Under the pieces are notes generated by a model. The model saw nothing but the letters and a program-made list of their open reading frames with translations. It was not told the origin of the DNA and ran no database searches. The translations under genes and the position numbers were made by a program. Below are positions 52,255-62,700 of a DNA stretch of 64,000 nucleotides, piece by piece (positions within the stretch are counted from its first letter, which is position 1; the number at the start of each line of letters is the position of its first letter). Origin of the DNA: Ariolimax columbianus (taxonomy: Eukaryota > Mollusca > Gastropoda > Stylommatophora > Arionidae); the NCBI GenBank assembly GCA_036924085.1, contig JAVGWX010000004.1, positions 76,077,590 through 76,141,589 on the forward strand. The letters run 5' to 3'.

Positions 52255-53290
52255 AGTATAGGCGACCGTCATAGCTGATAGCAGCTAGCCACACATAGCT
52301 GACAGTAGCCAGCGACTCATAGCTGACGGTAGCCAGTGACTCATAGCTGACAGCAGCTAGCCACTCATAGCTGACAGAAGCCAGCGACTCATAGCTGACA
52401 GCAGCCAGTTTTTCATAGCTGACAGCAGCAAACGACTCATAGCTGACATCAGCTAGCCAGCCATTCATATCTGACAGCAGCCAGCGACTCATAGCTGATA
52501 GCAGCAAGCCACTCATAGTTGGCAGCCAGCCAGCGACTCATAGCTGACAGCCAGCCAGCGACTCATAACTGACAGCCAGCCAGCGACTCATAACTGACTG
52601 ACATCAGCTAGCGACCAATAGCTGACAGCATCCAGCTACTCATAACTGACATCAGCTAGCGACTCATAACTGACAGCAGCTAGCCACTCATAGCTGACAG
52701 GAGCCAAATACTCAACGTTGACAGCAGCAAGACACTCATAGCTGACAGCAGCAAGACACTCATAAATGTTATCAGCTAGACACTTATAGATGACAGCAGT
52801 TAGACACCCATAGCTGACAGCACCTAGACAAAAATAGCTTAACTGACAGCAGCTAGTCACTCATAGCTGACAGCAGCTAAATACACATAGCTAATAGCAT
52901 CTAGCCACACATAGCTGACAGCCAGCCAGCGTCTCATAGCTGACAGCCAGCCAGCGACTCATAACTGACAGCAGCAAGACACTCATAGCTGACAGCCGCC
53001 AGCTACTCATAGCTGAAAGCAGCTAGCCATTCATGTTTGACAGCAGCTAGACACTCATAGCTGAAAGCAGCTAGACACTCATAGCTAACAGCAGATAGAC
53101 ACTCATAGCTGACAGCAACCAAATACTAAATACTCATAGCTGACAGCAGCTTGCGACCCATAGCTGACAGCAGCTGGCCATTCATAGCTGAAAGCAGCTA
53201 GTGATCCATAGCTTACATCAGCTAGCCACTCATAACTGAGAGCAGCCAGCAACTCATAGCTCAGATCAGACAGTGACTCATAGGTGGCTG
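52255..53290. repeat. 24-bp satellite, about 40 units
   Basis: The unit is 'cactcatagctgacagcagc' + 'tagc' with many substitutions and occasional 1-20 bp length changes. A 24-bp period keeps frame, so the minus strand reads YESLAAVS/YEWLAAVS octapeptides in several ORFs of 64-91 codons separated by stops. I see no promoter, start context or selection for the frame and treat it as non-coding satellite. Confidence 0.9.
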
Positions 53291-53504
53291 CTTTCATCAG
53301 GATCAGCGAGACAAAAACTGACCAAGACCCTATTCCGCCTTTAAGCGGTGGCTCTTAAAACAGGCTGGACTAGTGTAGTCTGCCAAAGAATATAGGGTTT
53401 GCAGTGGGAGGGAAACCTTGCACTAAATAAAAGCCGACTGACCAGCGACCTCGCTGTAAACTATGATACAACATCAAAACATTCTTTTTCAGTACCAACG
53501 TCGA

Positions 53505-53582
53505 ATAATAATAATAATAATAATAAGAAGAAGAAGCAGAAGAACAAGAACAAGAACAAGAAGAAAATGAAGATGAAGAAGA
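53505..53582. repeat. (AAT)n/(AAG)n microsatellite
   Basis: AATAAT units pass into AAGAAG/AAC units on the plus strand, ending at the target-site duplication of LINE copy 3. Confidence 0.9.
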
Positions 53583-53591
53583 CGAAAGGTT

Positions 53592-55980
53592 CTTCTTCTT
53601 CATCGTACGCAGTCAGACATCAACCTTTATTTTTTTGAAAAAAGCAGCGGTCATCCTGAGGCTGTCGACACTGCCATAGAGCTTGTCTAGTGTTGCCACT
53701 GGTGATGGCCACATCTGCTTTCTCTGATCCTCCTATGTCGGGCAGTTTTGCAGCAAATGCTCAGCGGTCATTTTCCCGGTACCACACGGGCATTCATCAG
53801 TGCCACCTATCTTCAATTTGTTGAATAGGTGGTACCTCAGTCTATTGTGGCCAGTGCGAAGTCTGAAGACCACGACCTGCTCTCTTCTGTTCAACTGGTA
53901 ATGGGCATAGTTTTTGGTGTAGCCAGTATGTTCGGTTTCCCATTTGGCCATGTATCTAGCTCTAATAAGCCTTTTTGACTCTTCGTACGTCATACTAGTA
54001 TCTGGTTGTGGTAGTCTTGCACCTTCTTTTGCCAGTCTGTCTGCCTCCTCGTTGCCTTGGATGTTGCGGTGGGATGGAACCCACTGTACCACTACCCTTT
54101 TTGGTGCGGACTGCTGGCCTAGTTGACAGAGTACTGCTCTTAAATCATTAAGTTCAGTATTTTTCTGGCTTGTTAGCGCTGTGACTACGGCCAGGGCATC
54201 TGTAAGCAGGACTATATGGCTTTCATTCCTTTTACCTGTCACATTTTCTTCCACTGCCGCCCTCAGTGCCTCTGCCTCCGCTCTGAAATTGCTTGTGTAT
54301 TTTCCAGTAGCGAATGACAGTGTTATTTTTCTGCCATTTGGTAGGCTCAGGAATGCTCCTGCCCCTCCGTTCTGTGTTGTGTTTTTTACAGAACCGTCGG
54401 TGTATGCATATGTCCAGTCCATGCTTGGGTAGTTTTTCGTTATGTAGCTCAGGGTAGTATGTCTTCTTTCTTTTTCAGTCTGGCAGTTTTTGTTTCCAAT
54501 ACCTGGTATATTTTCTACCACCTCTGGAAATATATCCTGCCTCCAGGTAGGTTTTCGTACAGTAGTGATGGGTTTTGGTGTTGTTAGTGCGTTCATGGGA
54601 TCTTCGTGCATCTTTGCTTTGGCTATTTCTGCAAAGTTTCTTCGCTTTAGTTTCCCATTTCCCAAATTGTTTAGTCTCTGGTGCATTCGATGGTCAGTCA
54701 GTCTTCGGAGTTTCTCTGACTGCAGCTGGGCTCTGCCGTCTCTTCTATCGGTCATGGATTGCAGTTTTGTAATCTTTTCAAGTTCTACAATTGGCGTTGA
54801 CTTCATGCCTCCTGTTATAACTCTCATGGCTTGGTTTTGAAGTTTGCTAACTTTATCGAAGTTCGCCTTTGCTGCTGTTGTCCATGCCGCAATGCCATAC
54901 TCGAGAACTGGTCTCACTCTTCCAGTGTACAGTTTCTTTAGTATGCCTTCGTCTGCTCCCCAGCTTGTGCCAGCAAGTTTCCTCATGATTTCCATTCTTT
55001 CCTTGGCTCTCATTCGGTTTCTCTCGATTTGACTTTTCCATGTCATGCGCCGATCAAATGTGACTCCCAGATAGGCTGGGTTGTCGTTTGGCTGCAGGAA
55101 TTTGCCATTTAGACTTAATTTGGTATTTTGGGGTTTGATTGAGAGCGAGAATATTGTGCATATGGCTTTCTCCTCGTTTATTTTGACCAGCCATGAGTTC
55201 GCCCACTCTTCCAGCGATGTTAGGGCCTGCTGCATCCGATTTCTTGCTATGGTGAGATTCTTTTCAGAGGTCCACATAGCCAGATCGTCTGCAAACATTG
55301 AGCTATGGACTCTCCTTGGTATATTCTCTGTAATGTCGTTTATATATACCAGGAAGAGTGTGGGTGACAGTACTCCCCCTTGGGGTACTCCCTGCTCAAG
55401 TGTCACCTTTTTGCTTATCTGCCTTTGTCCTTGAACTCTGGCTGTTCTGTTTTTGAGGTAGTGACTGATCCATTTGTACATTTTCCCTCAAACTTTACTT
55501 CTTCTTAGCTTGACTCTAAGTCCCTTTTTCCAGACTTTATTAAATGCCTTTTCTAGGTCCACCCAAACCGCTACTGTGTGTTTTTGCTCCTGGTAGGCAT
55601 CTTCTATTTCCTGGGCTATCAGGATGATCTGATCCTCAGTGGATCTGTGCTGTCTAAAGCCTGCTTGCTGTTGGATTAGTATGTGTTTTTCTTCCAGATG
55701 TCACATCAGTCTGGTGTTTATCATATGTTCCATCAGTTTGCCTAAGCAGCTCAGGGGCTGATAGGCCTGTATCCATTTGGATCTGTTTTGTCTTTTCCTT
55801 TCTTTGGTACTGGTACAAGTACTGCGTCTTTCCATGCCTGGGGTACAATACCCCTTTTCCAGCTTTGGTTCAGGACTGATAGTAGTTTCCTCTTTGCTGT
55901 TTGGCCCAGCCCCATCAGAATTTCGTTTGTTATCCCGTCTTTTCCGGGAGATTTCCTTTTCTTTAACGTTCTCATGGCCT
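53592..55980 (-). mobile_element. Family A LINE copy 3, 5'-truncated, with 9-bp TSD
   Basis: Minus-strand copy from 'RTLKKRKSPGKDG' (about residue 517 of the intact protein) to the (GAA)n tail. It is flanked by a perfect 'cgaaaggtt' at 53583-53591 and 55981-55989. A 582-codon open stretch (53733-55481) covers RT motif C (FADDLAMW), RNase H (YTDGS, AEAEAL, LTDAL, NEEADRLA) and the CPCGTGK motif. Breaks relative to the intact copy are a stop replacing Cys just upstream of GKMYKW near 55483-55490, a one-base deletion near 55755, and a stop after LLQNCPT at 53733-53735. The endonuclease is absent by truncation. Confidence 0.93.
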
Positions 55981-55989
55981 CGAAAGGTT

Positions 55990-56935
55990 GACATGTGTGT
56001 ATAAGTTGACGATTTAGAGGCTCACATTTTTTACAGGATGGAGTAACCACCCCGATAACAAGCCTTCCTAAGTTGACACTTGTGACATGCCTGGCAGGTT
56101 ACAGTGTTAATATTCTTTGATTGCTGCCTTTCGGGACCTCAGTTTGTCATTGGTAGCACATAATTGGTATACAATCCATGTATAGTAGTGATGAAAGTTG
56201 ATAGATCACAGGATAGGCTTTATGACATCTAGCTCCCATTTATCTATCAAGCCTTTCATCTTCTGTGAAGATCGTCGCCCTGTGCCATATTCTCCACAGA
56301 ACGTCCGTCACAGCAGCTATGTATATATTTCTGTTTAGGGCGAGTCGGCCTGCGTTAAAACGAAGGTATCGCCAGACTACAGCCTAGATACAGGCATTCT
56401 GACTTACGGAGAAATCCCTTTGAAACGTCACATTCCCCGGCTGACTAAATAACGAAACTTGCATGTGTCAACTATCAGTGCAACTACAATAGGATGTTCG
56501 GGAAACAAAGAAGGATATACAATTGTTTTCAGGGCAGGATTATGTGAAAGGTTCTTCTCAACAAGGATTTGTTGTGTTTTGTACCGTGAATTTGTTTGAT
56601 TTCTCTATGTGAAAATTGGATTGATTATAAATCTTAGCACAATATGAGTTCCGCTATTTAGTCCTTGGTGGAATGTGCCGGTTCAAGTGGTTCTCCCGGT
56701 GAGTTAGGCGGCCTGTCTAAAGTAGGCCATGTCCAGACTGTCCGAAATTTCATGACCGCATTTCGTTGTGGTCGACGTCTTTTCCTCCTTCCAGGACCCA
56801 TGCCCTCCAATCACTTTCTCCTGACCGTTATGTCTTTTCACATGACCATTTAATCAAATCTTTGTTTCCTGTGATGCTGTCTAGCGGCAATTTTCTGTAA
56901 CATGTAAAAATCTATACACCAATTTATGACAGTAT
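55990..56935. other. Unassigned interval
   Basis: No coding domain, RNA gene or tandem repeat recognised. The first bases flank the LINE copy 3 insertion and may be its old target locus. Confidence 0.4.
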
Positions 56936-57805
56936 ATTCCTTTTCCTGACCATAAATGCCAAAAAAACAGAGGTTATGTACCAACCAGCACCAGGCATGC
57001 CGTACACAAAAACCAGAGACTACAGTCAGCGGGCAGACTTTGAATGCCGTAGACAAATTCACATATCTGGGCAGCACGCTGTCGATATCTGTCAGCCTAG
57101 ACGATGAGGTGGCAAGCAGAATAGCAAAGGCCAGCACAGCCTTTGGTAGAATGCGCTCAATGGTCTGGGCACGTCGTGGCATCAGCGTCAAGACCAAACT
57201 CAAAGTCTACCGTGCAACCATCATTCCAACCCTACTATACGCTTGCGAAAGCTGGACTGTATACTCTGGACATGCAAGGAGGTTAAACCACTTCCACACA
57301 GGTTGCCTGAGGCGAATATTCCACATCCAATGGCAAGATCGTGTCACTGACGTCGAGGTTCTCTCGAGGGCTAACATGCCCAGCATCCATGCACTGCTAG
57401 AAAAAGCACGACTAGGATGGGCCGGACACCTCGTCCGTATGTCAAACGTTTTAAAGACGGTCTGAAGGACTCACTGAATAGTTGCCAGATAGACATCGAC
57501 ACCTGGGAATGTCTTGCACAAAACAGATCTGACTGGAGAAGCGCAGTCAAATCGGGTGTAGCTGCCGGTGAAGACGACCGTGTTGTGAAAGCCCAGAACA
57601 GACGCGAGACGCGGAAATCCCGAGCAGCGGGAACACCATCCCCTTCTACAAACCTCGTGTGCCCGATATGTAACAGATGTTTTCGTGCTCGCATTGGCCT
57701 GTTCGGCCACATGCGCACCCACACCCAACAGGGAAATCTGTGACAAGGATCATGTCGACGGTCCTCATCGACAACGATGGACAGCTATTATTATTATTAT
57801 TCCTT
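56936..57805 (+). mobile_element. Family B LINE 3' fragment with zinc finger and ATT tail
   Basis: The plus strand, largely open, reads FTYLGSTLSISVSLDDEVAS, RIAKASTAFGRMRSMVWARR, TKLKVYRATIIPTLLYACES, FHTGCLRRIFHIQWQDRVTD, ARLGWAGHLVRMSN, then after a deletion of about 20 codons VKRFKDGLKDSLNSCQIDID, QNRSDWRSAVKSGVAA and the zinc finger CPICNRCFRARIGLFGHMRT-H. The (ATT)n tail is at 57787-57801. Best-preserved 3' end of family B. RT catalytic motifs are missing (5'-truncated). Confidence 0.88.
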
Positions 57806-57902
57806 TTCGGATGTTTATTTTGCTGTTGTTGCTGCCAATGTTTCAGAGTCATTCAATAGTACGGACTTGGCATTGAAGTGACTTTTATTTTTCTGTTCGA
57901 CT

Positions 57903-58098
57903 TAATTTGTGTTGATTTCCCCCAAGTCTTCTTGACTTTTATATTCTGATGTTGGTATCTGTACTTCCTACTTTAACCATATTACTACCAAGATATATGA
58001 ATGATTCCAATTCTTAATTCTTATAGGAGTGTATCCCAACACAATGTGGTTGTTGATAGTTAGATTTGTTCCTGTAACACTAGGCAACAAACTTGGAC
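57903..58098 (-). repeat. Inverted-repeat arm (left)
   Basis: From 'tgtgttgatttcccccaagt' to 'aggcaacaaacttgg', this is nearly identical to the reverse complement of 60369-60560. The content is a LINE scrap (IYLGSNMVKVGSTDTNIRI on the minus strand here). The arms are about 2.3 kb apart and enclose a LINE with another LINE inside. Confidence 0.85.
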
Positions 58099-59167
58099 GT
58101 TTTGTGTGTATCTGACATCAAACCCAGTTTCATGTGCTTGTGAGCTAGTAGAAGCCCATTCCAGTAATGCCTTGAATATAGGATGATGGGATCTTGGAGT
58201 GGTTACTATCTTCTGCGTTTCTGGGTTGCTTTTTCCTTGCGGCGCCATTCAGTATTCAGTATTTTAACTTCTGTGAACATATCCATTTGGGTTGGTTTTC
58301 AATTCGTCTCCCTAGGATGTCAGAACCATTTCCAGGGCTTTCAGTTCCCGCTTACACGCATCTTTGAACCCCAGTTGTGGTTGGATAACTGTTCTTTTCC
58401 CATTAGTCAACTGTTCATACAGAATATCTTTGGGCACCTGGGTAACTTCCATACGACGACATGACCCACCCACCGCAGTATTCGTTGCCTAAGGCGAGTT
58501 TGCATCGTTCGGAGACCCGTTCGAGAATGCACATCTGCCTTTGCCCATCTGTCCCTAATAAAAATGCAAGGATGGATCGCAGGCGGTGTTCATGGAAAAC
58601 GTTAAGTGTGTGCTCTTGCTTGGCATAGGTTGTCTAAGTTTCGCTACCATATAGGCCCGTGCTGACGACATGTGCATTTGGAACCATGACCTTGTTTTTA
58701 ATTGTCAGTTTCTAGTTTCCCAAAAACACACATTTAAAACGAGCAAATGTGGTAGCACTTTGCCAATGGGGCTGCAAATTTCTGGATCTAAAGAAAGGAT
58801 TTCGATAATGAAGTTCGTGAATTGGTCCACAGCTGCCAGCTCGTAATGATCGATGTTCAGGTTTGAACATCTTCCTATCCCATCACATTTGTTTTGTTCA
58901 GACTTATTGTGAGACCAAAGTCTTTACTTGGAGTAGTGATCTATCAAGTTCTGAAATTCCTGCTCATTGGGGGTGACAATTGCATCATCCCCAACAGCGA
59001 AAAGGAAGTCCCTGGTCATGGCCTCTCTCATATTGAGCCTTGCAAGACTAAATAGCAGATCATCTGATCTAGTGTCAGGGCACCACATTCCTTCATTTGT
59101 GTTACCAAATGCATGCTTCAATAGAATAGCTCAGAAGATTCTGAATAGCAAATACCACTCTGAATAC
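58099..59167 (-). mobile_element. Family B-like LINE, 3' part, host of LINE copy 4
   Basis: Minus strand. RT around motif C is changed to FLFAVGDDAIVTPNEQEFQN (59000-59050; FADD broken by a GDD-like reading after an insertion). Then follow DHYELAAVDQFTNFI, EILSLDPEICSPIGK, VPKDILYEQLTNGKRT, FKDACKRELKALE and a C-terminal tail near 58200. The preceding segment of the same protein lies at 59975-60190. Numerous stops. Confidence 0.7.
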
Positions 59168-59974
59168 TTCTTCTTGTTCTTCTTGTTCTTCTTCTTCGTC
59201 TTCTTTTTCTTCTTTTTCTTCTTCGTACGCTGTCAGACGTCAACTTGAATTTGTTCGAATCGAAGAAAGCAGAAGTCAACCTGAGGCTGTCGACACTGCC
59301 ATAGAGCTTGTCTGGTGTTGGCACTGGTGATGGCACTGGTCCTCGAATGTTGGGCAATTTTTCAGCAGATGTTCAGGTGTCCTTTTCCCTGTACCACAGG
59401 AGCATTCGTCAGTAGCAACTATCTTCAGTTTATTGAATAGATGATACCTCAGTCTGTTGGGGCCTGTGCGGAGTCTGAAGACCACGACCTGTTTTCTTCT
59501 GTTCAACTGGTAATAAGCAATTATTTGTGTGTGTAGCCAGTATGTTATGTTTCCCATTTGGCCATGTATCTGGCCCTAATAAACCTTTTGGACTCTTCAT
59601 AGGTCACACTAGAATCTGGTTGTGGTAATCTTCCACCTGCTTTTGCCAGTCTGTCTGCCTCTTCGTTGCCTTGAATGTTACATTGGGCTGGAACCCACTG
59701 TACCACTACTAGTTTGGGTGTGGACTGCTGGCATAGTTGACAGAGTACTGCTCTTAAGTCATTAAGTTCTGTATTTTTTTGGCTTTTTAGTGCTGTAACC
59801 ACGAACAGGGCACCTGTAAACATGACTATTTGGCTTTCATTGCTTTCGCCTGTCAGCATTGCTTTTACTGCAGCCTTCAATGCCTCTGCTTCCGCTCTGA
59901 AATTGCTTGATAATTGTCCAGTTGCCACTGACAGTGTTATTTTTTTACCGGTTGTTATGCTCATGAATACAGTT
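59168..59974 (-). mobile_element. Family A LINE copy 4, short 3' end, with 11-bp TSD
   Basis: Only the last 800 bp remain, from RNase H (GKKITLSVATG) onward: NFRAEAEALKAA, QWVPAQCNIQGNEEADRLAK, YEESKRFIRARYMAKWET, then after a frameshift VVFRLRTGPNRLRYHLFNKL and ECSCGTGKRTPEHLLKNCPT, ending in a long (TTC/TTG)n tract at 59168-59225. The third RNase H acid is lost (MFTGAL in place of LLTDAL). Flanks are 'actctgaatac' (59157-59167) and 'actgtgaatac' (59975-59985), 10 of 11 identical. This is the most diverged of the four copies. Confidence 0.88.
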
Positions 59975-60190
59975 ACTGTGAATACAAAATGGTTGTGATA
60001 TGGTACCATGAAATTGGACTGCCGTTTTCATGTCCTGGTGGAAACATATTATCAGTGGTAGCAGTTTGCTTGGACAGCCTATATTAAAGAAGATTTTGAA
60101 GAGTACATCAATGCTAAATAAATGAAACGCCTTTGTCAGGTCGATGAAAGCGACATTAAATGGCTAATTCTGTTCCCGTGGCTTTTCCTG
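59975..60190 (-). mobile_element. Family B-like LINE, continuation upstream of copy 4
   Basis: The minus strand reads PFNVAFIDLTKAFH near 60128-60165 (RT motif A) then NIGCPSKLLPLIICFHQDMK, TAVQFHG near 60010-60090. In related proteins this precedes the part found at 58099-59167, so LINE copy 4 landed inside it. Confidence 0.7.
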
Positions 60191-60194
60191 AAGT

Positions 60195-60368
60195 TTATGA
60201 TAAGAACAAAAAAGTAATGTTGACCGTTTTTCTTCCAAATTTGAATCCAAGCTGTGACTCCAGATACACGCCATCAGTTAATTTTTCTGATCCCGCAGCA
60301 AAAAGACTGTGGAAGACTTTGCTTGCATCACTGACCGGAGTGACGCATGGATAGTTATTACAGCCATT
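60195..60368. other. Unassigned interval between LINE and inverted-repeat arm
   Basis: An 80-codon minus-strand ORF (60195-60437) covers this and part of the arm. I recognise no domain. It is flanked by LINE sequence and is likely LINE-derived. Confidence 0.35.
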
Positions 60369-60560
60369 TCCAAGTTTGTTGCCTAGTGTTACAGGAACAA
60401 ATCTAATTATCAACAACCACATTGTGTTGGGATACACTCCTATAAGAATTAAGAATTGGAATCATTCATATATCTTGGTAGTAATATGGTTAAAGTAGGA
60501 AGTACAGATACCAACATCAGAATATAAAAGTCAAGAAGACTTGGGGGAAATCAACACAAA
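60369..60560 (+). repeat. Inverted-repeat arm (right)
   Basis: Reverse-complement match of 57903-58098 with only scattered differences (for example 'gataatta' against 'gatagtta'). The plus-strand reading IYLGSNMVKVGSTDTNIRI resembles the FTYLGS block after LINE RT motif C. Confidence 0.85.
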
Positions 60561-60829
60561 CTTTAGTTTTGTATAATGTTACCACAGACTAGTGCAGAAA
60601 AACTCAGGTTCCCTGGATTTAGCTGAGGGAGAAACTTGCACCTGGACACCGTTAGCCCTGCTCAACAGGGAACTCACAAAACGACTCCTATCTGGAGTGT
60701 CACGAGCTTAAAGAGATTGGAGATGAGGGATTGATGACACATGGGACGGTAAAAAAATATTTCGTCACACCATGCGGCGCATAGGAAATATGCTGTTAGG
60801 CCCATATTATTTTGTAACCCACTGCACTA

Positions 60830-61016
60830 AGTGGATGGTGGGGTCAGCATCACGCCGGCCGCCTTTACTTCCCCGACTGAACCGGTACCCATTTCAGGCT
60901 GGGTCGACCCGAGAGCCATTGTGGTCTGAAAAACCATAACCGCCTCAACTCGGGAATGAACCCAGGAAAACTCCGATGCGAAGCCAGCGCGCTAACCACT
61001 GCGCTTCGCGGCTCAC
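60830..61016 (-). mobile_element. SINE-3, tRNA-derived
   Basis: The reverse complement starts 'gagccgcgaagcgcagtggt' + 'tagcgcgctggctt' (excellent A box, TGGTTAGCGC) and has 'cctgggttcattcccgag' (B box) at the proper distance. It is followed by 'ttgaggcggttatggttttt' and 'gggtaccggttcagtcgggg'. The 3' half shows no tRNA folding, so it is a SINE and not a gene. Confidence 0.85.
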
Positions 61017-61464
61017 ATGAGACTGTGGAGCAACACAATATCAGCTGATGATTTGTCCAAACCTTCTAGAGACATGCAATATGGTTGAGAGGATATGACA
61101 AGGCAATCCACCTGGCTGAACATTGGAAGTGTCATGTTAGACGATGTGCCCAGGACACGGAAACTTAACAACGACCATTGTCTCACCTCAGGTTTCTGTA
61201 TGGTAGCAAAACTTGCCATTTTGCTCTTGTTTGGCGAAGATTGCACATGTATCTAGCAATGCAGTTTAACACATCTTGTGTAGAAGACTCTCCAAGTCAC
61301 GGTATTGCATCCCTCACCTTCCTCACAGAACAGCAACCTGCTGAGTGTACAACAGCCTTCTGGATTCGACAATAAACTCCAGAAGCCACACCGTAAAAAA
61401 GAGATGCAAGACTTTAACAGAGAATCATTCATTCTCCTATGTCTCAGGAGAAGATCATCTCGCG
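61017..61464. other. Unassigned interval
   Basis: No recognisable feature. Short ORFs on both strands lack motifs. Confidence 0.4.
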
Positions 61465-62172
61465 TTTGGATGCCGCTAGACTGAGGGCTAACTGGATACG
61501 TTTGGATGCCGGTAGCACTGTGGGCTAAACTGGATACGTGTGGGGGCGGCTAGCATTGTGGGCTAATTGGATACGTTTGAAGGCCGTTAGTACTGAAGGT
61601 TAACTGGACACGTGTGGGGGCCGCTAGCACTGAGGGCTAAACTGGATACGTTTGGATGCCGTTAGCACTGAGAGCTAACTGGATAGATGTCGGGGCGGCT
61701 AGCACTGTGGGCTAACTGGATACGTGTGGGGGCGGCTAGCACTGAGGGCTAACTGGATACGTATGGGTGCCGCTAGCATTGTCGGCTAACTGGATACCTA
61801 TGGGTGCCGCTAGAATTGTGGACTAACTGGAAACGTATGGGTGCTGCTAGCATTGTGGGCTAACTGGATACGTATGGGTGCCGCCTAGCATTGTGGGCTA
61901 ACTGGATACGTATGGGTGCCGCTAGCATTGTGGGCTAACTAGATACGTATGGGTGCCGCTAGAATTGTGGGCTAACTGTATACGTATGGGTGCTGCTAGC
62001 ATTGTGAGCTAACTGGATACGTATGGGTGCGGCTAGCATTGTGGGCTAACTGGATACGTATGGGTGCTGCTAGCATTGTGGGCTAACTGGATACGTATGG
62101 GTGCTGCTAGCATTGTGGGCTAACTGGATACGTGTGGGGGCCACTAGCACTGAGGGCTAACTGGATACGTCA
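61465..62172. repeat. 37-bp minisatellite, about 19 units
   Basis: The unit is 'gctaactggatacgtatggg' + 'tgccgctagcattgtgg'. Edge units are more diverged ('gtttggatgccg', 'gtgtgggggcgg'). Inner units from 61750 to 62110 are nearly identical, as expected for homogenisation from the centre. Confidence 0.95.
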
Positions 62173-62700
62173 GGAGGCCGCAGATGATTCGTGAGCCACG
62201 TGTTTGAGATTCAAGCTGTCTTTTGTATGTTTGATGATAACATTGGTACGACGCAGAAGAAATGTCTTTGAATGATCTGTAACTCTTCATTTATTTGCCC
62301 CTCTCTATTTGCCATCACTGACGTCACTGCCTTCGCTGGCCTGACAAATCATGCCTACTAAAATGTTCAAAGTATTTATTTTGAACTGATTCTAAAGAAA
62401 GTTTTTACAATAAGGGAAATGTCGGAGAATTTGAAAACATACAAACACAACACGGTGGCTCACTTGCATGATGGGCGACTCATTGATAGTATCTGGAACT
62501 ACTGTAAGAATGAAGAGTGTTTGAGGCGTGGAAGATGACGCTGGCGCGCCCGTGCGATATCAAGTGTACTTTAGAACAGGTTTGATCCAGTGGAGCTGGT
62601 TTAAAAAACGAAATGATACTTAGAAATCAAGCTATGCAGTGGTTTCCAACCTTTTACAGATACCCGACCTATTAAAAAAAACAGAGAAATACTGAAATGA
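62173..62700. other. Unassigned interval
   Basis: Nothing recognised. 'aatgcagtggtttccaacct' (62632-62651) resembles a hAT terminal phrase but has no partner seen. Confidence 0.35.

Noticed and set aside
52241..53297. Repeat-protein gene in the 24-bp satellite
   Set aside because: Stops and length changes interrupt the frame every 60-90 codons and there is no start or splice support. Kept only as a low-interest finding.
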